Part shown: positions 1 through 9,386 of the stretch, one piece after another
How the letters are laid out: the number at the start of each line of letters is the position of its first letter
Position numbering within the stretch: position 1 is the stretch's first letter
NCBI RefSeq assembly: GCF_900129865.1
Contig: NZ_FQXD01000004.1
Coordinates: 151,696 to 215,695, forward strand
Length of the DNA stretch: 64,000 bases
Reading direction: 5' to 3'
Source of the DNA: Virgibacillus chiguensis
Lineage (GTDB): Bacteria > Bacillota > Bacilli > Bacillales > Amphibacillaceae
The notes under the pieces: generated by a model
What the model was told of the DNA's origin: nothing
The model's input: only the letters and a program-made list of their open reading frames with translations
The model's database searches: none
Made by a program: the position numbers and the translations under genes

Positions 1-274
1 CGTGATCCGAGAATAGCTCATGAACATAGGAAAAGTCGCTCGTCTCCTGATTAAGTACGTTTAACGCTATAAGGAAGTAGCCGGTTTAAAATAAGTTACT
101 TTTAAATGAAAAAGAAGACTGAATAACTATCATTATCTCTAGTACTCTTTGCTATATTCAATATTCATTTATATTTTAATTATTTAAAAATGCATCGATT
201 AATGGCATTTACTGAATGACGTATTATTGCTTCTCCCTAATATAGAACGTTTAAACAATAAATTGCTCACTCTA

Positions 275-307
275 AATGTAAACTATCATGTTAGTGAAGT
301 TGACAAT
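275..307 (+). promoter_or_regulatory. Probable BirA (biotin) operator upstream of bioY
   Basis: Inverted arms TGTAAAC (277-283) and GTTGACA (299-305) are separated by 15 bases, and the outer bases extend the dyad. This matches the known Firmicute BirA operator pattern of TTGTNAAC-like arms about 15 bp apart. It sits about 70 bp upstream of the bioY start, which fits biotin-dependent repression. Binding itself is inference. Confidence 0.6.
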
Positions 308-374
308 ATTCTTTTTTCCAAGTACAATTTTGAAAAAACATGAACGTTTATGTGAAATGGGGGGATTTATTAAC

Positions 375-944
375 ATGGAACAGCAACGAAAAAGACTTCG
401 CTTCATGCTTAACTGTGCTTTGTTTGCAGCACTCACAGCTATTTTGGCGCAAATAGAAATACCATTACCACTAATACCGATAAGTGGACAAACTTTAGCA
501 GTCGGAATTACGGCAACTATTTTAGGCAGTAAACAAGGTGCGTTAGCGATGATTTGCTATGCGGTAATTGGAGGTACAGGGGTGCCTGTTTTTGCTGGCT
601 TTAGCGGTGGCGCACATGTGTTAGTCGGCCCTTCAGGAGGATATATTTTTGGTTTTATTGCTACAGCATATGTTACAGGTTTCATTCTCGAAAAGACAAG
701 CTTTCGTTTCCAAAATGCTTTACTTGCAAATATAATAGGTATGTTTATTACATTAGCATTTGGGACAACGCAGTTGAAAATTATTTTAGATCTTTCATGG
801 AATGCAGCATTAGTAGCTGGGGTCTATCCATTTATCATCGTTGGATTGATGAAAGCTGCATTAGCTAGCTGGATAGGAATCGCTGTACGAAAACGTCTCG
901 TACATGCTAATTTAATATTGGAAACGAAACAAGAGGTAGTATAA
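375..944 (+). CDS. bioY: Biotin transporter BioY (ECF S component)
   Basis: This is the biotin-binding S component of an energy-coupling-factor transporter; it imports biotin with the shared EcfA/A'/T module. The 189-residue protein is almost entirely hydrophobic (about six membrane segments). It has the family's early segment ending in PLIPISGQTLAV and glycine-rich patches such as GGTGVPVFAGFSGG, and its length is typical. An in-frame start exists at 288, but the ATG at 375 is preceded at the right distance by a GGGGGGA Shine-Dalgarno, so it is preferred. The gene stands alone behind a probable BirA operator (275-307), so it is likely induced when biotin is scarce. No ecfA or ecfT gene is adjacent, as expected for a group II S component. 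Confidence 0.9.
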   Translation: MEQQRKRLRFMLNCALFAALTAILAQIEIPLPLIPISGQTLAVGITATILGSKQGALAMICYAVIGGTGVPVFAGFSGGAHVLVGPSGGYIFGFIATAYVTGFILEKTSFRFQNALLANIIGMFITLAFGTTQLKIILDLSWNAALVAGVYPFIIVGLMKAALASWIGIAVRKRLVHANLILETKQEVV

Positions 945-1029
945 ATAAGGAAGAATAAATTTGTTAAATAAATGAGCCATTATTAGAATTGCCTATTGGA
1001 AAAAACTGGACCAGCGGCTTTTCACATTT

Positions 1030-1790
1030 TTTTTAAAAAGCCCTTCTTCGAAAAAGCGCTCACCTCGAGCGTAAAAACGCTCATCCAGAGTGTAAAATCG
1101 CTCACCTCGAACGAAAAAGCGCTCGCCCGAGCATAAAGACGCTCGCCCCGTAGGAAAAAGCGCTCGCTCCGAGTGTAAAAGCGCTCGCCCGAGCATAAAG
1201 ACGCTCGCTCCGTAGGAAAAAGCGCTCGCTCTGAGTGTAAAATCGCTCACCTATAACGAAAAAGCGCTCGCCCGAGCATAAAGACGCTCGCTCCGTAGGA
1301 AAAAGCGCTCGCTCCGAGTGTAAAAGCGCTCGCCCGAGCATAAAGACGCTCGCTCCGTAGGAAAAAGCGCTCGCTCTGAGTGTAAAATCGCTCACCTATA
1401 ACGAAAAAGCGCTCGCCCGAGCATAAAGACGCTCGCTCCGTAGGAAAAAGCGCTCGCCCCGAGCGTAAAATCGCTCACCTCGAACGAAAAAACGCTCGCC
1501 CGCATAAAGACGCTCGCTCCGTAGGAAAAATCGCTCACCCCGAGCGTAAAGGCGCTCATCTCGAATGTAAAATCGCTCATCTCGAACGAAAAAGCGCTCG
1601 CCCGAGCATAAAGACGCTCGCTCCGTAGGAAAAAGCACTCGCCCCGAGCGTAAAATCGCTCATCTCGAACGAAAAAGCGCTCGCCCCGAGCGTAAAGGCG
1701 CTCATTTCGAACGAAAAAGCGCTCGCCCGAGCGTAAAAACGCTCACCTCGAACGAAAAAACGCTCACCATACGCAAGAATTAACCCTCCG
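1030..1790. repeat. Array A: about 35 tandem 20-21 bp units with CGCTC...CGAG cores
   Basis: Units such as GCGCTCGCTCCGAGTGTAAAA repeat head to tail for roughly 760 bp between bioY and the next gene. Most units are 21 bp, but those containing CCCGAGCATAAAGA are 20 bp. A higher-order repeat of seven units (145 bp) is visible between the identical CCTATAACG units at 1250 and 1395. The CGCTCG and CGAGCG arms inside units can form short hairpins. Long ORFs on the minus strand arise only because the unit lacks stops. They overlap in different frames, lack ribosome binding sites, and the 20-bp units shift the frame. I regard the array as non-coding. Array B at 12020-12783 uses the same period and core. 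Confidence 0.85.
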
Positions 1791-2188
1791 TACTTCGGAA
1801 AATTGCTCTCTCCATTCTCATGTTGGCTAAATTGCGCACGCATAAGTAAATAATTCCTTCCATACAAATTAGCGTAGACAGAAAATCATGAAAACGTTAA
1901 CTTTTTTTGACAATTGCTTGAAAAGAATTGCAAATTGCTCCTATTCATGTAAAAGTTATGATAGCTATAAATGAAGGGGCAGTCGAGAACTTACAATGTT
2001 AAAAAGTTTTATTTCATATTAAGGAAATTAGAAGTTTTAAGTGAAACGTAGACTCTCCATGGAAGCTTGGCGTTAATTCACGTTTTTCTAATTACTCGAA
2101 TGAACATAATAAAACGTATATTGTAATGTTCGACATAGCAATCGTTAATTTTATTAAAAATACGTGTAAACGTGGGGGGATTATTACT

Positions 2189-2440
2189 ATGAATATGGCA
2201 TTAATTATTTTCTTATTTTGTTTATTTCTTGTTGCTCTTGGGGGCACGTTGTACGTGTTTAAGCAGGAAGAGAGAAAAATGAAGCAATATGAAGCAGAAG
2301 GTGAAACCGCTCAAAGTGAATTGCAACGTTCGATGGAATATGAAACGAAATCGTTGAAATCAAATGTGCCAATACTCATCTGGATATATGCAGTGACCAT
2401 TTTGATAGGATTGATTGCGTTTTTTGTTTATGCATTTTAG
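2189..2440 (+). CDS. Small two-TM membrane protein, function unknown
   Basis: An 83-residue protein with a hydrophobic N-terminal segment (about residues 3-23), a charged middle (EERKMKQYEAEG and neighbours) and a second membrane segment near the C-terminus (about 60-82). I do not recognise the family. The start at 2189 is chosen because a GTGGGGGGA Shine-Dalgarno lies 8 bases upstream; the ORF can be extended to 2126 but without such a site. It stands alone between repeat array A and a dispersed repeat copy. Membrane location is read from hydrophobicity only. Confidence 0.65.
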   Translation: MNMALIIFLFCLFLVALGGTLYVFKQEERKMKQYEAEGETAQSELQRSMEYETKSLKSNVPILIWIYAVTILIGLIAFFVYAF

Positions 2441-2519
2441 GGTTACTCGTTGCAGAAGCTATTTACGAAACTAACTATGAACCTTTTTGGCAAGTTTTTG
2501 CTGGAAAGGTTTTTTTGTG

Positions 2520-2785
2520 GTCTAGGAAATTATAAAATTTAGCAGCTGTGGATGAACTTACTAAGTTATTTAGCCACGTCTGGCTCCAGCGCCCAGCAAC
2601 TAGGCGATTTCACTCCATTGCCCTACGATAAGTCATCATTGGTTTGTTCTAAATAGAAAGGCCGACTAAAGACGGGCTTGCCGGAGGGAGCCGGCATACT
2701 CCTGTTGCAGGAGCATGAATCCTAAAACTTTCGTTGATTCGTTCCACTTTCTACGTTGCTAAACGGGCGCCCCGAGCCTTTGTTC
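2520..2785. repeat. Dispersed intergenic repeat, copy 1 (266 bp)
   Basis: The sequence from GTCTAGGAAATT to GAGCCTTTGTTC is shared with 6752-6964. Common blocks include CTCCAGCGCCCAGC, CGATTTCACTCCATTGCCC and ACGATAAGTCATCATTGGTT. This copy carries extra sequence of roughly 50 bp (about 2650-2710) that copy 2 lacks. No ORF, terminal repeat or transposase is evident, so it is a non-autonomous intergenic repeat of unknown nature. Confidence 0.8.
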
Positions 2786-2908
2786 ATGGTGATGTAATTT
2801 TAAATTTGAGAAATTGGCAAAAAACGGGTTGTTATAAACTCTAATTCAGTCCCAGCTTTTAATTTTGCAGCAGTTTATATTTGTTATACATTTTTATAAG
2901 CAAACATA

Positions 2909-2937
2909 TTGCATAAAATACAATAGGGGGGTATAGT
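2909..2937 (+). promoter_or_regulatory. csoR promoter with probable CsoR operator
   Basis: TTGCAT (2909-2914) and TATAGT (2932-2937) are spaced by 17 bp, a good sigma-A promoter. The spacer ends in a G-run followed by GGTATAG. CsoR operators are known to be GC-rich tracts flanked by TA sequences, so this placement suggests copper-relieved self-repression. The promoter is seen directly; the operator is inference. Confidence 0.55.
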
Positions 2938-2979
2938 ATAAGTGTGAGTAGTAAAAAATAAGAAATGGAGTTGATATAG

Positions 2980-3282
2980 ATGACAACGGCAAAACCAGAA
3001 CATCCTGTAACGCCTCGAACAAAGGATGAAATATCCGCGATAACGAACCGGCTGAAAAGGGTAGAAGGTCAAGTTCGAGGCGTGCAGAAAATGGTGGAAG
3101 AAGATAGATATTGTATTGATATTTTAGTCCAAATTAGTGCCATTAATGCAGCGCTTAAAAAAGTAGGTTTTTCCATTGCGGAAAGGCATACGAAGCATTG
3201 TGTATCGCATGCAGTACAATCAGGGCAAGGGGAAGCAGCTATTGATGAATTAATGGAAGTGTTAAAACAGCTGTCCAAATAA
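2980..3282 (+). CDS. csoR: Copper-sensing transcriptional repressor CsoR
   Basis: A 100-residue all-helical repressor of the CsoR/RcnR/FrmR family. It blocks copper-efflux genes until Cu(I) binds. The Cu(I) ligands known from Bacillus CsoR are present at the expected positions: Cys45 (in DRYCIDIL), His70 and Cys74 (in ERHTKHCVSH). The family DNA-contact region RLKRVEGQVRGV is intact. It lies directly upstream of copA and copZ in the same direction, the usual csoR-copZA neighbourhood. It has its own TTGCAT-N17-TATAGT promoter overlapping a G-rich probable operator. Confidence 0.93.
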   Translation: MTTAKPEHPVTPRTKDEISAITNRLKRVEGQVRGVQKMVEEDRYCIDILVQISAINAALKKVGFSIAERHTKHCVSHAVQSGQGEAAIDELMEVLKQLSK

Positions 3283-3478
3283 AAAGGTCATGCACTCCTA
3301 AAAGTGTTCTTTTAAAAAATATTCACTTTGAAAAGCAAAATTTTTAATCGGCATGCAGTGTTCTGGCGAAATAATCTAAAGTATAAAATCTTTAAGCTGT
3401 ATCGTGTATTTGCTCGTCATAAAGACTTAGCGATATTAGTTTTCTTAAGGTATGAGTCAATAAGTGAGGTGAAGGAGA

Positions 3479-5863
3479 ATGCAAGAGAAGGAACATGTAA
3501 CAGTTGGAGTAACTGGTATGACTTGTGCGGCCTGTTCTAGTCGCATAGAAAAAGTACTGAATAAGGTGGACGGTGTAGAAGCACAGGTGAATTTAACAAC
3601 CGAAAAAGCAAACTTAAATTACGACCCGGGAAAAGTTTCCTTAGAAGATATTACGGAAAAAATTGAAAAGCTAGGGTATGGTGTGGAAACGGAAAAGGTT
3701 GAATTTGATATTACGGGTATGACTTGCGCAGCATGTTCGAACCGGATTGAAAAAGTCTTGTCCAAACAACAAGGTGTGGAGAATGCGACAGTAAATCTTG
3801 CTAATGAAACAGCTGTTATCGAATATCAGCCGTCATTCATTGACGAAGAAAAATTTATTGGCATAGTTGAAAAATTAGGTTATCAAGCCCAGCCAAGAGC
3901 AAATAAAGAAGAAAAGCAAAGCCATAAAGAAAAGCAAATCCAACGTATGAAAACGAAACTTATCCTATCGGCTATTTTATCTATACCTCTTTTGGTAACG
4001 ATGCTTGATCATTTGTTTGGACTTAGCCTACCAAGTATTTTTATGAATCCGTGGTTCCAATTTGCTTTAGCGACACCTGTACAATTTATTATTGGCTGGC
4101 AATTTTATGACGGCGCATATAAAAATCTTAGTAATAAAGCAGCCAATATGGATGTACTCGTAGCTTTAGGAACGAGTGCTGCTTATTTTTATAGTTTATA
4201 TGAAGCAATAAAAACGATTGGCAATCCTGACTATATGCCACATCTTTATTTCGAAACAAGTGCGATTTTAATTACGCTTATCTTGTTTGGAAAGTATTTA
4301 GAAACAAAAGCGAAAAGTAAAACGACGATGGCAATTTCTAAATTATTGAATCTACAAGCAAAACAGGCACGTGTCATTCGAAATAATGAAGAGGCGATGA
4401 TACCTGTTGAAGAAGTCGTTCTCGGTGACCGCCTCATTGTGAAACCAGGAGAGAAAATACCTGTAGACGGCGTTGTTATCAAAGGACGTACGGCTGTTGA
4501 TGAATCGATGCTTACTGGTGAATCATTACCAGTGGAAAAAGATTTAAAAGATACAGTAATTGGCGCAACGATGAATAAAAATGGAACGATAGAAATGGAA
4601 GCGACTAAGGTAGGAAAAGATACGGCTTTAGCTTCGATTGTAAAAGTAGTGGAAGACGCGCAAGGCTCAAAAGCGCCGATCCAACGTTTGGCAGATATTA
4701 TTTCGGGTTATTTCGTACCAATTGTTGTTGGAATCGCAATGCTCACATTTATTATTTGGATTGCTTTTGTGACACCAGGGGAGTTGGAGTCGGCATTAGT
4801 CGCATCCATTGCTGTTCTAGTCATCGCATGCCCTTGTGCACTCGGTTTAGCAACGCCAACATCGATTATGGTCGGAACTGGTAAAGCTGCCGAACAGGGG
4901 ATTTTGTTTAAAGGTGGGGAGCATTTAGAGCGTACACACCAACTAGATGCTATTATTTTTGATAAAACAGGAACAATTACCAAAGGGAAACCAGAAATAA
5001 CGGATTTCACGGGTACGGATGAAGTTTTACAGTTAGTTGCAAGTGCGGAAAAAAGTTCTGAACACCCACTAGCAGAAGCAATTGTTTCTGGGGCAACAGA
5101 AAAGGGCTTGGAGTTATTCGATACGGAAGAATTTCAAGCAATACCTGGTCACGGTATTTCTGCCCAAGTGAATGGAAAAATGATTCTTGTAGGAACAAGG
5201 ACGTTAATGGAAAAATACAACATTGCTTACCAGCAGGAAGAAACGACCATGCAATCCTTTGAAAAAAATGGGAAAACTGCCATGTTGATCGCTGTAGATG
5301 GTCAGTTTGAAGGAATTGTCGCCGTAGCGGACACGGTGAAAGAAACAGCGAAAGAAGCGATCAGTCAGCTACAAAGCGAAGGACTTGAAGTTATTATGCT
5401 AACAGGCGATAATGAACGAACAGCGAAGGCAATCGCCAAGCAGGTTGGTATCGATCATGTGATTGCGCAAGTTTTACCAGAGGAAAAAGCGGATAAAGTA
5501 AAAATGATACAGGAAATGGGCAAGCATGTAGCGATGGTTGGTGATGGTATTAATGATGCTCCAGCATTAGCTGTTGCCGATATTGGTATTGCAATTGGAA
5601 CAGGTACAGAAGTGGCAATAGAAGCTGCTGATGTAACTATTTTAGGTGGCGAATTATTATTGATTCCAAAGGCGATTAAAGCAAGTCATGCAACGATAAA
5701 AAATATTCGCCAAAACTTATTTTGGGCTTTTGCTTATAACACAGCAGGAATTCCGATTGCAGCAGTTGGCTTACTTGCACCTTGGATTGCAGGTGCGGCA
5801 ATGGCATTTAGCTCTGTAAGTGTCGTATCAAATTCCTTACGATTAAAGCGGGTAAAGCTATAG
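3479..5863 (+). CDS. copA: Copper-exporting P1B-type ATPase CopA
   Basis: A 794-residue integral-membrane ATPase that exports Cu(I). It has two N-terminal heavy-metal-associated domains with MTCAAC metal sites (Cys16/Cys19 and Cys83/Cys86), and then membrane helices. The metal-selective CPC motif is near residues 451-453, the phosphorylated Asp of DKTGT near 495, a SEHPLAEA histidine motif, and GDGINDAPA near 688-696. All catalytic elements are intact and the length is typical. The Shine-Dalgarno (GAAGGAG) is unusually close to the ATG at 3479, with an AGGTG a little farther upstream. It lies between csoR and copZ and is presumably CsoR-regulated; no second G-rich operator is obvious in the 196-bp gap after csoR. 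Confidence 0.95.
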   Translation: MQEKEHVTVGVTGMTCAACSSRIEKVLNKVDGVEAQVNLTTEKANLNYDPGKVSLEDITEKIEKLGYGVETEKVEFDITGMTCAACSNRIEKVLSKQQGVENATVNLANETAVIEYQPSFIDEEKFIGIVEKLGYQAQPRANKEEKQSHKEKQIQRMKTKLILSAILSIPLLVTMLDHLFGLSLPSIFMNPWFQFALATPVQFIIGWQFYDGAYKNLSNKAANMDVLVALGTSAAYFYSLYEAIKTIGNPDYMPHLYFETSAILITLILFGKYLETKAKSKTTMAISKLLNLQAKQARVIRNNEEAMIPVEEVVLGDRLIVKPGEKIPVDGVVIKGRTAVDESMLTGESLPVEKDLKDTVIGATMNKNGTIEMEATKVGKDTALASIVKVVEDAQGSKAPIQRLADIISGYFVPIVVGIAMLTFIIWIAFVTPGELESALVASIAVLVIACPCALGLATPTSIMVGTGKAAEQGILFKGGEHLERTHQLDAIIFDKTGTITKGKPEITDFTGTDEVLQLVASAEKSSEHPLAEAIVSGATEKGLELFDTEEFQAIPGHGISAQVNGKMILVGTRTLMEKYNIAYQQEETTMQSFEKNGKTAMLIAVDGQFEGIVAVADTVKETAKEAISQLQSEGLEVIMLTGDNERTAKAIAKQVGIDHVIAQVLPEEKADKVKMIQEMGKHVAMVGDGINDAPALAVADIGIAIGTGTEVAIEAADVTILGGELLLIPKAIKASHATIKNIRQNLFWAFAYNTAGIPIAAVGLLAPWIAGAAMAFSSVSVVSNSLRLKRVKL

Positions 5864-6009
5864 GGAAATAAACATTTCCATATTAGCTTCTCTATAAATA
5901 TTTCAACAGGAACTGATTAAAAGCTATTCGTACGAAAAGCATCGATAGTTGTTGTTTGATCAGACTTGTTGAAGATAAATCTTAAAAGTATTGAAAGGAG
6001 ATTTGCGCT

Positions 6010-6216
6010 ATGCAAACAACTTTAGATGTAAAAGGAATGACTTGTGGTCATTGCGAAAAAGCAGTAAAAGGAGCACTCGAAGCATTACCAGGTGTGACAG
6101 GAGTAGAAGTACATTTAAATACAGGAAAAGTAGATGTAACTTATGATGATGTACAAACAAACATTCAAGCAATGCGAGAAGCAGTGGAAGAACAAGGTTA
6201 TGATGTTGTTGTATAA
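6010..6216 (+). CDS. copZ: Copper chaperone CopZ
   Basis: A 68-residue single heavy-metal-associated domain with the Cu(I)-binding motif MTCGHC (Cys12/Cys15). It ferries cytosolic Cu(I) to CopA. The beta-alpha-beta-beta-alpha-beta length matches Bacillus CopZ. A GAAAGGAG Shine-Dalgarno precedes the ATG. The order here is csoR-copA-copZ, and a clear terminator follows at 6231-6260, ending the copper locus. Confidence 0.92.
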   Translation: MQTTLDVKGMTCGHCEKAVKGALEALPGVTGVEVHLNTGKVDVTYDDVQTNIQAMREAVEEQGYDVVV

Positions 6217-6230
6217 ATAATGCTCATAAA

Positions 6231-6260
6231 GGCACTGTCTTAGGTTTTGACAGTGCTTTT
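6231..6260 (+). terminator. Rho-independent terminator after copZ
   Basis: GCACTGTC (6232-6239) pairs with GACAGTGC (6249-6256), followed by a T run. Confidence 0.85.
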
Positions 6261-6498
6261 TAAATACAGAAATAGGTAATATTTTTGCGGGAAATTTCAA
6301 AAAAAACTACTAATGGAAAAAAATATTACAAATTTTAGATGTATACACTTGCATTTTGTTTCAGAAAAGGGTAAAGTTAAAGGTGCAAAAGGAAATTGAA
6401 GTTTGGATATAATACTTTACGATCTCTTTATCAAAGTGGTGTAAAAGTATTCATGATTCAATTACTTTGCACGATATTTGAATAAGGAGGTCATTTTA

Positions 6499-6696
6499 AT
6501 GACTGGTAAAGTAAAATGGTTTAATGCAGAAAAAGGATTTGGTTTCATCGAGCGTGAGGACGGAGACGACGTATTTGTTCACTTCTCAGCTATCCAAGCT
6601 GACGGTTTCAAAACTCTTGAAGAAGGTCAAGACGTTGAATTCGAAATCGTAGAAGGAAACCGCGGACCACAAGCAGCTAACGTAACTCGTCTATAA
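6499..6696 (+). CDS. Cold-shock protein (CspA/CspB family)
   Basis: A 65-residue single cold-shock domain that binds single-stranded RNA/DNA and acts as an RNA chaperone. The RNP1 (KGFGFIE) and RNP2 (DVFVHFSAI) motifs are intact and the length is typical. The start at 6499 is supported by a strong AAGGAGG Shine-Dalgarno; an earlier in-frame ATG at 6478 lacks one. A gap of about 240 bp precedes the gene, and a long 5' leader is usual for cold-inducible csp mRNAs. A TATAAT hexamer sits at 6408 but no good -35 is visible. A strong terminator follows. Confidence 0.95.
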   Translation: MTGKVKWFNAEKGFGFIEREDGDDVFVHFSAIQADGFKTLEEGQDVEFEIVEGNRGPQAANVTRL

Positions 6697-6708
6697 TAGA
6701 TAATAAAA

Positions 6709-6744
6709 AAAAGCTTATTTCCAATAGGAGATAAGCTTTTTTTC
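6709..6744 (+). terminator. Rho-independent terminator after the csp gene
   Basis: AAGCTTAT (6711-6718) pairs with ATAAGCTT (6731-6738), flanked by A and T runs, so it may work in both directions. Confidence 0.88.
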
Positions 6745-6751
6745 TTTTGTT

Positions 6752-6964
6752 GTCTAGGAAATTAAAAAAATTTGCAGCTGTGGATAAACTTACTAAGTTA
6801 ATTAGCCACGTCCGACTCCAGCGCCCAGCACTAGGCGATTTCACTCCATTGCCCTACGATAAGTCATCATTGGTTCGTCAACACCATCTCATCATGATTC
6901 CTAAAACTTTAGTCGTTTCGTTCCACTCGCTACGTTGCTAACCGGGCGCCCCGAGCCTTTGTTC
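6752..6964. repeat. Dispersed intergenic repeat, copy 2 (213 bp)
   Basis: This is the shorter copy of the repeat at 2520-2785, sharing start, end and internal blocks. It sits immediately after the csp terminator. No coding capacity is apparent. From 6965 to 7400 I see no gene or recognisable element. Confidence 0.8.
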
Positions 6965-7402
6965 TTACAATAAAGAATGATGCAGGAAAAGAAATATATG
7001 TATGCTTAGGATGCGGGCCGAAGCCAAAGGAAAAGTGTTTCGGCATATATCGAGAACCGCCCATCGTTGGTAACCGTGCGAGCGGAGGTTAGAAATTTGT
7101 GTGGTATATATCAATGTCGCTCAATAAATAGTTCATGCGTTTTATATAAATAACTATGGGGCATAAAAATAGAACTTACTGGTTCAGCGTATAAAAGTAG
7201 AAGTTTTTCGTCTTATACATCAAGATGTTACTCACCTTGAATGCATTTGAAAGCGTAAAGTTGTCTGTTATCACATAGCGATAATGCATTGACACATAAT
7301 CATGCATCCTTATATTGCCATGTATGTACCAGCTGCACCCACGCATACTATTACTGAACAGTATTTACTGTTCTACTACTTTTCCCATTAGGAGTGTTTC
7401 CG

Positions 7403-7603
7403 ATGGCTCGACGAAACCGTAATCAGTTAGAAGTGCCAGGTGCAGAAAAAGCAGTCGACTCCCTAAAGTATGAGATCGCTAATGAATTTAATGTCGATCT
7501 TGGCGCCGATACTACTGCAAGAGAAAATGGTTCCGTGGGTGGCGAGATGGTGAAGCGTATGATAAAAATGGCAGAACAAGATCTCGCAAATAGACAGAAG
7601 TAG
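7403..7603 (+). CDS. Small acid-soluble spore protein, alpha/beta type
   Basis: A 66-residue DNA-binding protein that saturates and protects spore DNA. Family hallmarks are present: [20 protein letters not shown] with the GPR-protease-type site nearby, and [17 protein letters not shown], including the conserved Gly-Gly-x-Met-Val-Lys-Arg. The ATG at 7403 has a TAGGAG Shine-Dalgarno 8 bases upstream; the upstream in-frame start at 7394 overlaps it. Expression is expected in the forespore under sigma-G; no promoter was assigned. This gene is the best evidence that the host forms endospores. Confidence 0.95.
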   Translation: MARRNRNQLEVPGAEKAVDSLKYEIANEFNVDLGADTTARENGSVGGEMVKRMIKMAEQDLANRQK

Positions 7604-7610
7604 TAAATGA

Positions 7611-7642
7611 AAGGGAGCGTGCATCTGCGCGCTCCCTTAATC
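7611..7642 (+). terminator. Terminator hairpin after the SASP gene
   Basis: GGGAGCG (7613-7619) pairs with CGCTCCC (7630-7636). The tail is only moderately T-rich. Confidence 0.7.
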
Positions 7643-7860
7643 TTCGTTCTCGCATAAGGGTCACACATTTTTGTGCTACATATATTATGTGGATATTTAA
7701 TGAAACTACACCGTATTGTGGTTTTTGGATAGTTGTGTTTAAAAAACATTTTCTTCAATGTTTAACCTGTATTAAGTTATAAAAATTTTAAAAATTTATG
7801 TCTTTTCTATTTGATCCACTTCTGTATAATTAAAGTATATATTTTGTTAGGAGGTCATTA

Positions 7861-7917
7861 ATGTGCAAAAAAGACAAACGATTTTTCTCAAACCAACAAG
7901 TAGGGGTGAAAAATTAG
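7861..7917 (+). CDS. Candidate 18-codon leader ORF upstream of the MFS gene
   Basis: ATG at 7861 lies 5 bases after an AGGAGGT Shine-Dalgarno, and the frame closes with TAG after 18 codons (start MCKKDKRFF). The ribosome binding site is among the best in the window, yet nothing longer is encoded. It could be a regulatory leader peptide for the exporter at 8159, or the truncated start of a lost gene. No homologue is recognised. Confidence 0.35.
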   Translation: MCKKDKRFFSNQQVGVKN

Positions 7918-8110
7918 GATAAGAAAAATAACGGATTATCCAACATGCTTTCTGCAAAAATGTCCATGGAGTTAAGCGATTGTATTTAAAACGCGCTTGA
8001 AAATGCTTTTTATTTTCAGTTGTAAGTCATTTCAAATGGGATATATGTGGTTTTTGCATAGCATAGAAAAAAATGGGTAAGCAGAGTTAAAAAAATTCCA
8101 TCGTTGTTCA

Positions 8111-8149
8111 CTCCTGCTTGTTTATAGCGAAATAAACAGGAAGCAGGAG
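8111..8149 (+). promoter_or_regulatory. Hairpin sequestering the Shine-Dalgarno of the MFS gene
   Basis: CTCCTGCTT (8111-8119) pairs with AAGCAGGAG (8141-8149), and inner GTTTAT (8120-8125) pairs with ATAAAC (8132-8137), leaving a 3-base bulge. The right arm contains most of the AGGAGG site (8145-8150) used by the TTG start at 8159. No T run follows, so translational control is more likely than termination. Confidence 0.6.
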
Positions 8150-8158
8150 GATGAAACA

Positions 8159-9352
8159 TTGAAACAAGGTACATTAGCTTCACGAAACATTCGTGTGTTA
8201 TTTTGGGCGGAATTATTTGGCAGTGTTCGATTTATTCAACCAGTCTTAGCATTATTTTATTTTTCTCGTGGACTGGATGAAGCATCTATATTATGGTTAT
8301 TACTCTTTTGGAGTACTGGCGTATTAATTGGTGAAATTCCAACAGGTATGTTTGCGGATCGATATGGTGCAAAAATGTCGTTTATGATTGGAGCATTTTT
8401 AAGTATTATTAGTCATGCAATGTTAATTTGGGCATACGACCCATGGGTATTTGTCATTAGTAGTCTTTTAAGTGGATTCAGTGTAACGTTTTTTAGTGGT
8501 GCTGATGAAGCTTTTATCTATGAATCTTTAAAAGAATCAAATGAAGAAAATATGCTAGATAAAGCACTTGGAATTATCCAATCCGCGCAATTTATGGTCA
8601 TGGTTATTGTATTAATACTAGGCGCTATTATAGCTCAAAATTTGACAGATGAGCAATTTGTCCTGCTTATTGCATTAGGTGTTTTTTTTCAAAGCTTGCA
8701 AATTGTATTGTTAACTTTTGCAAAAAATCCACCAGAACATGGGAGCTATCGCGAAAATCCTTTTAAACAAGTGAAAGAAGGGGTGCTAGCAATAAAAAAA
8801 GCACCTCAGCTGTTATGGATGTTTTTAAATATCACACTGGTATTTATCCCATCTGTAGCAATTTTTGATAACTTTAGTGACAAGTTACTTCTAGACGCCG
8901 GCTTGCCTGTCTATTTCATTGGTTTTTCGCTTGCGGGACTTTCCGTATTTAGCTTTTTCGTTTCTCGGTCTATTGGGTGGATGACATCTCGCATTTCTCG
9001 AATTCTATTTTTATATATAACGGGTGCTCTTGCCGTATTCGGATTGTTATTAGCAGCTTTTTACCGTGAAAATCTTTGGATTTTACTCTTTATTATGGTT
9101 TTGCTTCGATTTGTTGGTGCTGTACGCTACCCGGTATATGCGCAATTAGCTAACGATATAATTCCTTCAAAGGTAAGAGCAACAACGATCTCATTGCTAT
9201 CTATTATTGATTCGGTTTGTGATTTGCTGGTTTTTAGTAGTGTGGCGACAATAGCAGTTTTCGGCTTTGACAAATTATTTCTAGCTGCCGCTGCAATTGC
9301 ATTCGTGGGAAGTTTACTCCCCTTACGATCAGTGAACAGGGAAAGAAACTAG
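8159..9352 (+). CDS. MFS family efflux transporter
   Basis: A 397-residue major-facilitator protein with about 12 hydrophobic segments. The signature loop between the second and third helices reads GEIPTGMFADRYGAK, close to the classic GxxxDRxGR-type motif A. The N-terminal half (FWAELFGSVRFIQPVLALFYF) resembles drug/metabolite exporters, but the substrate cannot be told. It starts with TTG at 8159, 8 bases after AGGAGG; the ATG at 8151 is out of frame. The Shine-Dalgarno is locked in a 15-bp hairpin (8111-8149), so translation is probably conditional. A short hairpin with a T tail ends the gene. Confidence 0.85.
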   Translation: MKQGTLASRNIRVLFWAELFGSVRFIQPVLALFYFSRGLDEASILWLLLFWSTGVLIGEIPTGMFADRYGAKMSFMIGAFLSIISHAMLIWAYDPWVFVISSLLSGFSVTFFSGADEAFIYESLKESNEENMLDKALGIIQSAQFMVMVIVLILGAIIAQNLTDEQFVLLIALGVFFQSLQIVLLTFAKNPPEHGSYRENPFKQVKEGVLAIKKAPQLLWMFLNITLVFIPSVAIFDNFSDKLLLDAGLPVYFIGFSLAGLSVFSFFVSRSIGWMTSRISRILFLYITGALAVFGLLLAAFYRENLWILLFIMVLLRFVGAVRYPVYAQLANDIIPSKVRATTISLLSIIDSVCDLLVFSSVATIAVFGFDKLFLAAAAIAFVGSLLPLRSVNRERN

Positions 9353-9365
9353 CTTTTTTTTGTAC

Positions 9366-9386
9366 TTTAGCAAAGCTAAACTTTTT
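9366..9386 (+). terminator. Short terminator after the MFS gene
   Basis: TTTAGC (9366-9371) pairs with GCTAAA (9375-9380), followed by CTTTTT. Confidence 0.5.

Noticed and set aside
993-1867. Several minus-strand ORFs of 62-97 codons with repeated SAFSYGASVFMLGRA-type sequence
   Set aside because: They arise from the stop-free 20-21 bp repeat. They overlap each other in different frames, the 20-bp units shift frames, and no Shine-Dalgarno is present.
3328-3540. 70-codon plus ORF before copA
   Set aside because: It overlaps the copA start in another frame and has no family features.
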